DNA of 64,000 nt from Asanoa sp040676615 (lineage in GTDB: Bacteria > Actinomycetota > Actinomycetes > Mycobacteriales > Micromonosporaceae), in assembly GCF_040676615.1 (NCBI RefSeq), contig NZ_JBFAPI010000019.1, forward strand, positions 66,352 to 130,351, read 5' to 3'. Shown here piece by piece: positions 7,954 through 16,714 of the stretch. The stretch's first letter is position 1. Each line of letters starts with the position of its first letter. Made by a program: the position numbers and the translations under genes. The notes beneath the pieces were generated by a model. The model ran no database searches, had not been told where the DNA came from, and saw only the letters and a program-made list of their open reading frames with translations.

Positions 7954-10900
7954 ATGACCAGCCGTTTGCTGCGCGCCCGACTCGGCTCGCCTGGCTATGA
8001 GGACATGCGCGCGACCCTGCGGGCCGCGGGCACCGCGACCGTCGCGGAACGCGATGGCGTGACCGTGACGGCGGCCGCCCTGCCGCTGTTCCGCGACGAC
8101 AACGAAGGCGGCCTGCGCCAGGCGGTGCGGGTCACCGTGCAGGGCGGCGACGGAGGCACCGCGACGCTCGCCGACGGCGACCGGATCTTCGACGCCGGCA
8201 CGGTCGAGGACGGCCGGATCGACCTCTGGCTGCCCGAGGTGACCGAGCCGCGCGAGGTGACCGTCGAGGCCGCCGGCCTGTCCGGCCGGTTCACCGTCGA
8301 GCCGCAGCGCAAGTTCACGGTGCACGTCATGCACCACTCGCACCTCGACATCGGCTACACCGACCGGCAGGGCGTGGTGCTCCGGCACCACCTCGACTAC
8401 CTTGACTCGGCGGTCGAGCTGTCGACCAGCACCGACGAGTGGCCCGACGACGCCAAGTTCCGCTGGACGGTCGAATCGGCACTGCCGGTCAAGCGCTGGC
8501 TGGAATCGCGCGACGACGCCGCCGTGGCCCGCTTCATCGAGCTGGTCAAGCAGGGCCGCATCGAGGTCACCGCGATGCCGTTCCAGCTGCACACCGAAGC
8601 CTGCTCGGTGGAGGAGCTGCACCGGATGCTGCGCTTCACCGACGAGCTGCGGGACCGGCACGGGATCCCGGTCACCTCGGCGATGCACACCGACGTACCC
8701 GGCGCGGTGGTCGGTTTCGTCGACGCGCTCGCCGCGAGCGGTGTGCGCTACCTGTCGGCGGCGCACAACTGGGCCGGGCGCTCGGTGCCGTTCCTGACCG
8801 GCGGCCAGGAGCTGGGCCGGCCGTTCTGGTGGAAGTCGCCGGCCGGCAACCGGGTGCTGGTCTGGTTCACCGACAGCTCGCACGGCATGGCCTACATGGA
8901 GGGCAACGTCGTCGGCCTCGCGGAGAGCTTCGCCGCCTCGGTCGACCTGCTGCCCGGCTACCTGCATCAGGTGGCCAACAAGCCCGTCCCCTACGGTTCG
9001 GAGGCGTTCGGCTGGAGCGTGCTCGACGTCGAGGGGCTGACCAAGAAGCCCTACCCGCACGACCTGCTGCACCTGCGGGTGCAGGGCGGCAACGCCGACA
9101 ACGCGGGCCCGTCGATCCTGCCGCCGTCGATCGTGCGGGCCTGGAACTCCTCGTACGCGTACCCGAAGCTGCGGATGGCCACCAACAGCGAGTTCTTCGA
9201 GGAGGCGCAGCAGCGCTTCGGCGACAAGATCGAGGAACACGAGGGCGACTGGACCGACTGGTGGGCCGACGGCCTGGGCTCCGGCGCGCGGCCGCTGGGC
9301 TACGCGCGCAAGGCCCAGCACGCGGTGCGGCACGCCGAGACGCTGCACCAGCTGGCCGGCGCGGCCGGTGAGGCGGCGCCCGCGGTCGAGGCGATCTACG
9401 AGAAGCTCGGCCTGTTCGACGAGCACACCTGGGGCGCCGCCAACCCGTGGCACGACCACGAGGACGGCTTCGACTCGGGCGGCATGCAGTGGGCCCGCAA
9501 GTGCGAGATGGCCTACTCGGCCGCCGACGACGCCGAGGACCTGCGGCGGGCCGGCGCGCACCGGCTCGGCGCCCGGTTCGCCGCGCCGAACGGCACGCTG
9601 GCCGCCTACCTGGTGACCAACCTGGGCCACACCGACCGCACCGACCTGGCCACCGTCTTCGTGCCGGCCAGCACGGTGCCGTTCGAAGACTCGCTGTCCA
9701 TCGTGGACTCGCGCAGCGGTGCCGTGGTGCCGCACCACGAGGAGGAGCAGAACCCGATCGACTGGCCGACCCGGCCGGGCGGGCGCTGGGTCAGCTTCGT
9801 GGCCACCGACGTGCCGGCCACCGGCCACGTGCGGTTCGACGTCGTCGCCGCGACCGAGAAAGCGCCGAACGCGATCGACCTCGGCCAGACCTGGCAGGTG
9901 CAGAACGAGTTCTACCGGGTCGACGTCGACCCCAGGCAGGGCACGATCGCCTCGGTCTTCGACAAGCGGGCCGGGCGTGAACTGGTCAACCAGGACGCCT
10001 ATGCCGGCCTGAACCAGTATGTCTACGACAAGTACTCGACCGCACCGCACATCAACCACCTGACCGGCCACATCGAAGCGACCGACGAGCACCTCACGCT
10101 GCTCGGCGGCCGGTCGATCGGCCGGCGGCCGTCGATCGTGCGGGCACAGCGCACCGCCGTCGGCGAGACGCTGGAGATCGAGCTCGACGCCGAGGGAACC
10201 GGCTGGCTGCGCACCACGATCACGGTGACCTACGGTGTGCCGCGGGTCGACATCACCAACCGCATGGAGAAGAACGGCACGCCGGCCAAGGAGAGCGTCT
10301 TCTTCGCGTTCCCGTTCGCGCTGCCGGCACCGGTGGCGTGGGAGCTGACCGGCGGCGTCGGCGGCCCCGAGGTGCCGACCGTGCCGGGCGCCGCGCAGCA
10401 CATGACACCGATCCGGCACTGGGTCGCGTTCGACGACGGCGAGCTGACCGCCGCGTGGGCGACGCTGCAGGCGCCACTGACGATGTTCGGTGACCTGTTC
10501 CTGCCGTACGCGCCCTTCCCGCCGACCGTGAAGCCGGAGCCGGCCGAGCCCGGCACCGTCTACTCCTGGGCGCTCAACAACATCTGGGACACGAACTTCC
10601 CCGCACAACAGCAGGGCGAGACCACGTTCCAGTACGCCATCGCGTCGCGCTCGGGTGCGGACCCGCGCGAGCTCGGCGCGGCTGCCGCGGCGGGGCTGGC
10701 CGACCCGTTCGTGGCCGCACCGGTCACCGGCGGGGCCGAGGCACCCCCGGCCCCGCCGGTGCACCGCTGGGCCACCGTCGACCACCCGCTGGTGAGGGTC
10801 GCCGGCTTCGGCCCGTCACGGCGCGGCCACGACCTGGTCGTCTACCTCGCGTCGACAGCCGCCGAGGAGGTGACCGTCACCCTCGGGGTCGAGAACCTGA

Positions 10901-11028
10901 CCGCGGCCGCGGTCGGCACCAGCCTGGAGCGAGACCAGGTGGCGCTGGACGTGACCGACGCGAGCACCAGAGTGCCCGTCCCGGCGGGCGGTTTCGTGGC
11001 CGTCTCGATCGACCGGTCGGAGGCCTGA
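7954..11028 (+). CDS. Glycoside hydrolase family 38-type protein (alpha-mannosidase-like)
   Basis: 1,024 residues with no signal peptide, so it acts on imported substrate. The GH38 N-terminal signature HHSHLDIGYT is at 127-136, followed by HTDVPGAVVGF near 245-255, which may hold the nucleophile Asp. The C-terminal half fits the beta-rich GH38 domains (YRVDVDPRQGTIASVFDKRAGRELV). GH38 enzymes cleave alpha-mannosides, but distant members act on other sugars, so specificity is open. It lies 20 nt after the permease, with AGGA upstream. A 976-codon open frame on the other strand is a composition shadow. Confidence 0.85.
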   Translation: MTSRLLRARLGSPGYEDMRATLRAAGTATVAERDGVTVTAAALPLFRDDNEGGLRQAVRVTVQGGDGGTATLADGDRIFDAGTVEDGRIDLWLPEVTEPREVTVEAAGLSGRFTVEPQRKFTVHVMHHSHLDIGYTDRQGVVLRHHLDYLDSAVELSTSTDEWPDDAKFRWTVESALPVKRWLESRDDAAVARFIELVKQGRIEVTAMPFQLHTEACSVEELHRMLRFTDELRDRHGIPVTSAMHTDVPGAVVGFVDALAASGVRYLSAAHNWAGRSVPFLTGGQELGRPFWWKSPAGNRVLVWFTDSSHGMAYMEGNVVGLAESFAASVDLLPGYLHQVANKPVPYGSEAFGWSVLDVEGLTKKPYPHDLLHLRVQGGNADNAGPSILPPSIVRAWNSSYAYPKLRMATNSEFFEEAQQRFGDKIEEHEGDWTDWWADGLGSGARPLGYARKAQHAVRHAETLHQLAGAAGEAAPAVEAIYEKLGLFDEHTWGAANPWHDHEDGFDSGGMQWARKCEMAYSAADDAEDLRRAGAHRLGARFAAPNGTLAAYLVTNLGHTDRTDLATVFVPASTVPFEDSLSIVDSRSGAVVPHHEEEQNPIDWPTRPGGRWVSFVATDVPATGHVRFDVVAATEKAPNAIDLGQTWQVQNEFYRVDVDPRQGTIASVFDKRAGRELVNQDAYAGLNQYVYDKYSTAPHINHLTGHIEATDEHLTLLGGRSIGRRPSIVRAQRTAVGETLEIELDAEGTGWLRTTITVTYGVPRVDITNRMEKNGTPAKESVFFAFPFALPAPVAWELTGGVGGPEVPTVPGAAQHMTPIRHWVAFDDGELTAAWATLQAPLTMFGDLFLPYAPFPPTVKPEPAEPGTVYSWALNNIWDTNFPAQQQGETTFQYAIASRSGADPRELGAAAAAGLADPFVAAPVTGGAEAPPAPPVHRWATVDHPLVRVAGFGPSRRGHDLVVYLASTAAEEVTVTLGVENLTAAAVGTSLERDQVALDVTDASTRVPVPAGGFVAVSIDRSEA

Positions 11029-11033
11029 CCGGT

Positions 11034-12254
11034 ATGAAGATCGTCGACATCCGGGCCACCACCGTGACCGTGCCGCTCGAGGCGCCCCTGCGGCACGCGA
11101 GCGGCGCGCACTGGGGCCGGTTCGTGCGCACGATCGTCGAGGTCGAGGCCGACAACGGCCTGGTCGGCCTCGGCGAGCTGGGTGGCGGCGGCGAGAGCGC
11201 GGAGGCCGCCGTGCGCGGCCTCCGCGACTACCTCGTCGGCCACGACCCGGTCAACCTGGAAGCGCTGCGGTTCGCCATCGCCAACCCGACGGCGAGCCTC
11301 TACAACAACCGGATCCAGCTGCTGGCCGCGATCGAGTTCGCCTGCCTCGACCTGGTCGGGCAGCACCTCGACGTGCCGGTGCACGACCTGCTCGGCGGGC
11401 GGATCCGCGACCGCGTGCCGTTCGCGTCCTACCTGTTCTACCGCACCTCCAACGCGGCCGGCAGCGGCGAGGTGCGCACCGCCGAGCAGCTCGTCGAGCA
11501 CGCCCTGGCGCTCAAGGCGGAGCACGGGTTCACCGTGCACAAGCTCAAGGGTGGTGTCTTCCCGCCGGAGTTCGAGCTGGCGGGCTACCGGGCGCTGGCC
11601 GAGGCGATGCCGGGCGACCGGTTGCGCTACGACCCCAACGGCGCGTTGTCGGTGGCCCAGGCCCGCCGGTTCGGTGCGGCGATCAAAGATCTTCCCAACG
11701 ACTACTACGAAGACCCGACCTGGGGGCTCAACGGCGTACGCCAGTTGCGCGACCTGGGCATTCCGCTGGCCACCAACACGGTGGTGGTCAACTTCGAGCA
11801 GCTGGCCACCAACGTGCGGGACCCTGCCGTCGACGTCGTGCTGCTGGACACCACGTTCTGGGGCGGGATCCGGGCCTGCGTCAAGGCGGCTGCGGTATGC
11901 GAGACGTTCCAGCTCGGCGTCGCCGTGCACTCCTCCGGGGAGCTGGGCATCCAGCTCGCCACGATGCTGCACCTCGGCGCCGTGCTGCCCAACCTCTCCT
12001 ACGCCGCCGACGCGCACTATCACCACCTCACCGACGACATCATCGCCGGCGGCAAGATGTCCTATCAGGACGGTGCGATCGCGGTGCCGTCCGGGTCGGG
12101 GCTCGGTGTCCGGCTCGACCGCGACAAGGTGGCGGAATACGCCGAGCTCTACAAGGAGCTGGGCGGCTATCCGTACGACCGCGACCCGGCGCGCCCCGGC
12201 TGGTATCCGTTGGTGCCCAACGAGCGTTGGGCCGATCCCGCGATCGCCACGTGA
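11034..12254 (+). CDS. Enolase-superfamily sugar-acid dehydratase (glucarate dehydratase-like)
   Basis: 406 residues with the enolase-superfamily cap and barrel. Motifs in order are VHKLKGG (Lys pair), YDPNGA (metal Asp), YEDPTWG (metal Glu), ATNTVVVNFE (Asn) and VAVHSSGELGI (catalytic His). This Asp-Glu-Asn/His layout is that of the glucarate dehydratase subgroup, which removes water from an aldonic or aldaric acid to give a 2-keto-3-deoxy acid. It sits between the glycosidase and a mutarotase-like gene, overlapping the latter by 4 nt (GTGA). The exact acid is unknown. Confidence 0.88.
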   Translation: MKIVDIRATTVTVPLEAPLRHASGAHWGRFVRTIVEVEADNGLVGLGELGGGGESAEAAVRGLRDYLVGHDPVNLEALRFAIANPTASLYNNRIQLLAAIEFACLDLVGQHLDVPVHDLLGGRIRDRVPFASYLFYRTSNAAGSGEVRTAEQLVEHALALKAEHGFTVHKLKGGVFPPEFELAGYRALAEAMPGDRLRYDPNGALSVAQARRFGAAIKDLPNDYYEDPTWGLNGVRQLRDLGIPLATNTVVVNFEQLATNVRDPAVDVVLLDTTFWGGIRACVKAAAVCETFQLGVAVHSSGELGIQLATMLHLGAVLPNLSYAADAHYHHLTDDIIAGGKMSYQDGAIAVPSGSGLGVRLDRDKVAEYAELYKELGGYPYDRDPARPGWYPLVPNERWADPAIAT

Positions 12255-13291
12255 ACGCCCGTTGGCGGCCGGCCCGCAACTGGGGCGCCCGGGTGCACGA
12301 GGTCACCGCCCACGGCCACCCGGCCGTGGTGCTGGAGAACGAACTGCTCCGGGTGACCGTGCTGCTGACCGGCGGGCACGTGGTGGAGTTCAACCACAAG
12401 CCGCGCGACCGCGACCACGTCTGGCTGGCGCCGGACGCGGTCCGGCCGCCGGCCTCCGGCGGCGCGGCCGCCGACGACGTGGCCGCGTTCCTCGACAGCT
12501 ATCCCGGCGGCTGGCAGGAGGTGCTGCCCAACGGCGGCGCACCGGCCCGCCACCGGGGCGCGGCCCTGGCCCAGCACGCCGAGCTGACCGGATTGCCGTG
12601 GGACTGCGAGGTGCTGGTCGACGAGCCCGCCGAGGTCGTGGTGCGGCTGAGCGTGGCCGCCCGGCGCACCCCGCTGCACCTGAGCAAGGTGCTCCGGCTG
12701 CGGGCCGGCGACGCGACGCTCTGGGTCGACGAGGAGCTGACCAACGCCGCACCCGTGCCGGTCGAGGCGATGTGGGGACAGCACCTGGCCTACGGCGCGC
12801 CGTTTCTGCGACCCGGGCACCAGATCACGCTGCCCGACGGCATCCAGGTGCACCCGCACCCGGAGCCGATCAACCCGCCGGTGCGGTCGGTGCGCGCGGG
12901 CGGCCCGTACCCGTGGCCGGTGGTTCCCGGGCCGGACGGCGACGAGACAGACCTCAGCGTGATCCCCGAGCAGGGCGGGCCCAGCGAGATCGTCTACCTC
13001 AGCGGCTTCGGCGACACCGGCTGGTACGAACTGCGCGACCCGGCCGACGGCACCGGCATCCGGGTCAGCTGGGACGCGACCGTGCTGCCCTACCTGTGGC
13101 TCTGGCACGAACTCGGCGCGACCACCGGCTACCCGTGGTGGGGCCGGGCCTACGTGGTCGGGCTGGAACCGTTCTCCAGCCACCCGACCGAGGGACTCGC
13201 GCGCGCCGTCGAGAACGGCACCGCGCTGACCCTCGCTCCACACGCGACACTGCGCCTGCACTGGTCGACGGGAGTGATCTGCGATGGGTGA
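12251..13291 (+). CDS. Aldose-1-epimerase-like / DUF4432-like protein
   Basis: 346 residues from GTG 12251, which overlaps the dehydratase stop. The protein is rich in beta strands, with the galactose-mutarotase-fold patterns EFNHKPRDRDH near the N-terminus, WGQHLAYGAPFL in the middle and LWLWHELGATTGYPWWGRAYVVGLEP near the C-terminus. Such proteins interconvert sugar anomers, or are uncharacterised DUF4432 members. In this operon it may supply the anomer used by the SDR dehydrogenase. It overlaps the SDR gene by 8 nt. The fold assignment is stronger than the function. Confidence 0.7.
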   Translation: MNARWRPARNWGARVHEVTAHGHPAVVLENELLRVTVLLTGGHVVEFNHKPRDRDHVWLAPDAVRPPASGGAAADDVAAFLDSYPGGWQEVLPNGGAPARHRGAALAQHAELTGLPWDCEVLVDEPAEVVVRLSVAARRTPLHLSKVLRLRAGDATLWVDEELTNAAPVPVEAMWGQHLAYGAPFLRPGHQITLPDGIQVHPHPEPINPPVRSVRAGGPYPWPVVPGPDGDETDLSVIPEQGGPSEIVYLSGFGDTGWYELRDPADGTGIRVSWDATVLPYLWLWHELGATTGYPWWGRAYVVGLEPFSSHPTEGLARAVENGTALTLAPHATLRLHWSTGVICDG

Positions 13292-14069
13292 TTTCGACGG
13301 CAAGGTGGCCCTGGTCACCGGCGGCACGCTGGGCATCGGCGAGGCGGTCGTGGAGCGGTTGGTGTCCGGCGGCGCGTCGGTCGCCTTCTGCGGTCGCGAG
13401 GCGGACGCGGTCGCGGGGCTCGAGGCGCGCTTCGGGGACCGGGTGTCGGGATCCGTCGCCGACGTGGCCGACCCGGCGGCGATGGAGGGGTTCGTCGCCG
13501 GGTCGGTCGACCGGTTCGGCGGCCTCGACATCGTGGTGACCAGTGCCGGGATCCAGCGCTACGGCACGGTCGAGGAGACCTCCGACGCGCTCTGGGCGCA
13601 GGTCCTAGACGTCAACCTCAAGGGCGTGTTCCTCACCTGCCGGGCGGCCATGCCGCACCTGCGGGCCCGCGGCGGCGGCGCGATCGTCGCCGTCTCGTCG
13701 GTGCAGGCCTACGTGTCACAGCACGGCGTCGCCGCGTACGCCGTCAGCAAGGCCGGCATCAACGCGCTGGTGCGGTCGATGGCCCTGGACCACGCCGCCG
13801 ACCACATCCGGGTCAACGCGGTCTGTCCCGGCTCGGTCGACACGCCCATGCTGCGCTGGGCCGCCGACCTCTACAAGGGCGACTCGACGGTCGAGGAGAC
13901 GGTGGCCACCTGGGGCCGCACGCATCCGCTCGGCCGGGTCGCCCGCGCTTCCGAGGTGGCCGAAGTGGTCGCCTTCCTCGCCAGCGACCGCGCCTCGTTC
14001 GTCACAGGCGCGGAATACCGGGTCGACGGCGGCCTGCTCGCCGTCAACCCGGCCGCACTCCCCCAGTAG
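13284..14069 (+). CDS. Short-chain dehydrogenase/reductase (SDR)
   Basis: 261 residues, the classical SDR size. The cofactor motif TGGTLGIG is at 12-19, a catalytic Ser lies in VAVSSVQAY and the YxxxK active site is YAVSK near 152-156; the C-terminus ends in the usual ASFVTGAEYRVDGG. It oxidises or reduces a hydroxyl or carbonyl group with NAD(P). Beside a lactonase and a sugar-acid dehydratase, an aldose dehydrogenase role that makes a lactone is the natural inference. Confidence 0.9.
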   Translation: MGDFDGKVALVTGGTLGIGEAVVERLVSGGASVAFCGREADAVAGLEARFGDRVSGSVADVADPAAMEGFVAGSVDRFGGLDIVVTSAGIQRYGTVEETSDALWAQVLDVNLKGVFLTCRAAMPHLRARGGGAIVAVSSVQAYVSQHGVAAYAVSKAGINALVRSMALDHAADHIRVNAVCPGSVDTPMLRWAADLYKGDSTVEETVATWGRTHPLGRVARASEVAEVVAFLASDRASFVTGAEYRVDGGLLAVNPAALPQ

Positions 14070-14090
14070 TCGCAACTGATGGAGGAAAAA

Positions 14091-15209
14091 ATGAACCGTC
14101 GGACCCTGCTCGGAGGCGCCGCCGGTGCCGCCGGGCTGGCTGCCCTCGGCGTGACGGCCACCCCGGCCGCCGCCGCAGGCAAAGCCGCACAGCCGCCCGT
14201 GGTGCTCTCGGCCACCCCCAACACCAAGCTCAACAACCTCTTCACGGCGTACGCCAACACCGGTGTCGGTTGGACCGGCGCGGACAGCACGTACTCGGCG
14301 AAGCTCTCCGGTGGCCGGGAGATCTGGATCTTCTCGGACACCTTCCTCGGGCCGGTCAACCCCGACGGCGGCCGGCCGCTGACCGCGCCGTTCATCAACA
14401 ACTCGGTCATCGTTCAGCGCGGCGACGAGCTGTCGACCGTCACCGGCACCGTCGACGGCGAGCCGGCCGCGATCTTCCGGCCCCAGACCGAGGGCAACTG
14501 GTACTGGATGGGCCCGAACCTGGTCACCGGCAACGTCTGGCAGCAGGTCGTCAACGAGTACGAGAAGACCGGCCCGGGCGGCTTCGACCTGGCCTATGTG
14601 AACACCGCCGTGGCCCGGGTCGACACCGACCGGCTGGACCGCCCGGTGAGCTACCACCCGCTCCCCTCGCTGCCGCCGACCATCAGTTGGGCGGCCTGGC
14701 TGCAACGGGTCGGCGCATTCACCTATGTGTACGGTGTCGAGGACCTCGGCGCCGAGAAGCACATGCACGTGGCCCGGGTGCACGGCACCGACCTGCGCGG
14801 CGCCTGGCAGTTCTGGACCGGCGACGGTTGGTCGGCCGACCCGACCGCGTCGCGGCGGGTGCTCACCGGCGTGGCCAACGAATACAGCGTGACGCCCTGG
14901 CGCGGCCGCTACCTGCTGGTCACGCACGACACCACGGAGCTCTTCAGCGCGAAGATCGTCGCCTACGTGTCGGACCAGCCGACCGGCCCGTTCACCGGCA
15001 AGACGGTCATCTACACCACCCCGGAGACGGGGCCGAACGGCAGCTACGGCAACCCGAACATCATCACCTACAACTCGCACATCCACCCCGAGCACAGCAC
15101 CGACCGGAAGCTGCTGCTCACCTACAACGTCAACACGCTCGCCAACGACGACCACTACAAGGACGCGAGCATCTACCGACCGCGCTTCGTCGACGTGGAG
15201 CTGTCGTGA
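14091..15209 (+). CDS. Tat-exported DUF5005/DUF4185-like protein
   Basis: 372 residues. ATG 14091 follows GGAGG at 14081-14085 and gives a Tat signal, NRRTLLGGAAGAAGLAALG with AxA cleavage near 26-29; an in-frame start 12 nt upstream is less likely. The mature part looks like a five-bladed beta-propeller (GREIWIFSDTFLG, NNSVIVQRG, YVYGVED, PWRGRYLLVTH, IHPEHSTDRKLLLTYN). Such domains occur in secreted proteins of carbohydrate clusters, probably as glycosidases or glycan-binding proteins. It is the only exported soluble protein here besides the SBP, so it may process the polymer outside the cell. Confidence 0.7.
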   Translation: MNRRTLLGGAAGAAGLAALGVTATPAAAAGKAAQPPVVLSATPNTKLNNLFTAYANTGVGWTGADSTYSAKLSGGREIWIFSDTFLGPVNPDGGRPLTAPFINNSVIVQRGDELSTVTGTVDGEPAAIFRPQTEGNWYWMGPNLVTGNVWQQVVNEYEKTGPGGFDLAYVNTAVARVDTDRLDRPVSYHPLPSLPPTISWAAWLQRVGAFTYVYGVEDLGAEKHMHVARVHGTDLRGAWQFWTGDGWSADPTASRRVLTGVANEYSVTPWRGRYLLVTHDTTELFSAKIVAYVSDQPTGPFTGKTVIYTTPETGPNGSYGNPNIITYNSHIHPEHSTDRKLLLTYNVNTLANDDHYKDASIYRPRFVDVELS

Positions 15210-16030
15210 GGCTGCACCCGGACGCGCCGGAGCCCTACACGCTCTTCGACGGCCTGCTCAGCAGGCCCCGGCTCGACCACGCCGAGTGCGTCGTGGTCGC
15301 GCCGGACGGCGCGCTGTGGTGCGGCGGTGAGGGCGGGCAGATCTACCGGATCGACGGTGACCGGATCGAGGAGGTGGCCTCGACGGGGGGCTTCCTCCTC
15401 GGCCTGGCGCTGGGCCCCGACGCGCTCTACGCGTGCGACCTGGCGCTGCCCGGCCTGTGGCGGCTCGATCTGGCGACCGGCACGCTGGCCCGCTTCGGCG
15501 CCGACATCCCGGGTCACCCGCTGGTCAACCCGAACTACCCGGTGCTGATGCCGGACGGCGGCCTGCTGGTCTCGGACAGCGGCCGGGCCGGCGAGCCCCG
15601 GGTGGGCCTGCTGCGCTACGACCCGGACGGGCGGGGTGAGGTGTGGCTCGACGAGCCGCTCGACTTCGCCAACGGCCTGGCGTGGAGCCCGGACCACCGG
15701 ACGCTCTACGTCGCCGAGTCGTGGGGCTACCGGGTCGCGGCGATCGACGTCGACGCGGACGGGCGGCCGGTCGGGTCGGCCCGCACCTACGCGCAGACGC
15801 CAGGGTTCATTGTGGACGGTCTGGCCGTCGACGATGACGGCGTGCTCTACGTCGGGGCGTACGAGCCGAGCGCGGTGCTCCGGATCCCGGCACCCGGCCA
15901 GGTCGAGGTCTTCGCCCACGACGAGACCGCGCACCTGCTCTGCCACCCGACCAACCTGGCGTTCCGCGGCCGGGAACTGGTCGTGGCCAACTTGGGACGC
16001 TGGCACCTGACCGGCTTCAAGCTCGGTTAG
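15206..16030 (+). CDS. SMP-30/gluconolactonase-like lactonase
   Basis: 274 residues from GTG 15206, overlapping the previous stop (GTGA). It is a six-bladed propeller of the SMP-30 type. Metal-site patterns are HAECVVVAPDGALWCGGEGG at the N-terminus, FANGLAWSPDHRTLYVAES in the middle and VDGLAVDDDGVLYVGAY. Members hydrolyse sugar lactones to acids. It follows the SDR and dehydratase, giving dehydrogenase, lactonase and dehydratase in one operon. Its TAG stop overlaps the stop of the convergent HPr gene in a shared TTAG. Confidence 0.85.
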   Translation: MRLHPDAPEPYTLFDGLLSRPRLDHAECVVVAPDGALWCGGEGGQIYRIDGDRIEEVASTGGFLLGLALGPDALYACDLALPGLWRLDLATGTLARFGADIPGHPLVNPNYPVLMPDGGLLVSDSGRAGEPRVGLLRYDPDGRGEVWLDEPLDFANGLAWSPDHRTLYVAESWGYRVAAIDVDADGRPVGSARTYAQTPGFIVDGLAVDDDGVLYVGAYEPSAVLRIPAPGQVEVFAHDETAHLLCHPTNLAFRGRELVVANLGRWHLTGFKLG

Positions 16031-16329
16031 GCGTTCGCGGCCTCTTCGCTGCTGAGGATCTCGGCGGCCGCGTCGGCCACGGCCGGCGCGTCGGGCCCGG
16101 TGACCGTCACCGCCACCTCGGTGCCGGTCACCGCGCCCATCGCCATCACGGCGAGCACGCTGCGGGCGTTGGCCTTCTTCTCGCCCGCGACCAGCTCGAT
16201 GGTGTTCTCCTTGTGTTGCCCGGCGAGCTTGGCCAACTGGCCGGCTGGCCGGGCGTGCAGCGGCTTGGGCAGCAGCACCGACCGCTCCGCGACGGCGTCG
16301 GCGTCGCCGTCCTCAGAACTTGGCGGCAT
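16027..16329 (-). CDS. ptsH: HPr phosphocarrier protein of the Dha relay
   Basis: 100 residues, slightly longer than usual HPr (~85-90) because of an acidic N-terminal extension. The phosphoryl-accepting His is His25 in PLHARPAGQ, and the Ser region ARSVLAVMAMG matches the HPr regulatory-serine site. It passes phosphate from EI to DhaM. It overlaps the dhaM end by 17 nt and is the last gene of the dhaK-dhaL-EI-dhaM-HPr run, so it probably serves this relay. Confidence 0.9.
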   Translation of the reverse strand: MPPSSEDGDADAVAERSVLLPKPLHARPAGQLAKLAGQHKENTIELVAGEKKANARSVLAVMAMGAVTGTEVAVTVTGPDAPAVADAAAEILSSEEAANA

Positions 16330-16714
16330 CGCGGGCCTCCTCGGCGGCCTGCGCGACGGCGTCCAGGTCGGCGCCGCCCCCGGCCGCGACCGCGGCGGCC
16401 ACCGCACCCTCCACGAACGGCGCGTCGACCAACCGGGCGGTGGCCTCCCCGGCGAGGTCGGCCAGCACCGCCCGGGCGCTCAGCACCGCGCTGCCCAGGT
16501 CGGGGATCAGCAGCACGCCGGAGCCCGCGTCGGCGTCTCCGATCGCCGCCTCGATCCGGTCGGTGCTGGTGCCCAGCCCGCCGCCCTCGACGCCGCCGGC
16601 CGGCACCACCGTCGCGCCGCCGGCGATCTGCTGCGCCAACTCGGCCGCGCCCTCGGCGAGTGCGGCGCTGTGCGAGACGAGCACGATGCCTACGAGTCCC
16701 AAGCCTTCGGTCAC
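16313..16714 (-). CDS. dhaM: DhaM, PTS-dependent dihydroxyacetone kinase phosphotransfer subunit (EIIA-Man domain only)
   Basis: 133 residues, one EIIA-Man-like domain. The phospho-accepting His is in GIVLVSHSAALAEG, and GVLLIPDLGSAVLSA is the conserved core. DhaM takes phosphate from HPr and rephosphorylates the ADP bound to DhaL. In E. coli, DhaM carries fused HPr and EI-like domains; here those are separate genes on either side. It overlaps the EI gene by 4 nt and the HPr gene by 17 nt. Confidence 0.92.
   Translation of the reverse strand: MTEGLGLVGIVLVSHSAALAEGAAELAQQIAGGATVVPAGGVEGGGLGTSTDRIEAAIGDADAGSGVLLIPDLGSAVLSARAVLADLAGEATARLVDAPFVEGAVAAAVAAGGGADLDAVAQAAEEARDAAKF

Noticed and set aside
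7855..10785. 976-codon open frame on the minus strand opposite the GH38 gene
   Set aside because: The plus-strand protein has clear GH38 motifs, and the antisense product is Arg/Gly/His-rich without any domain. It is an effect of GC-rich third codon positions.
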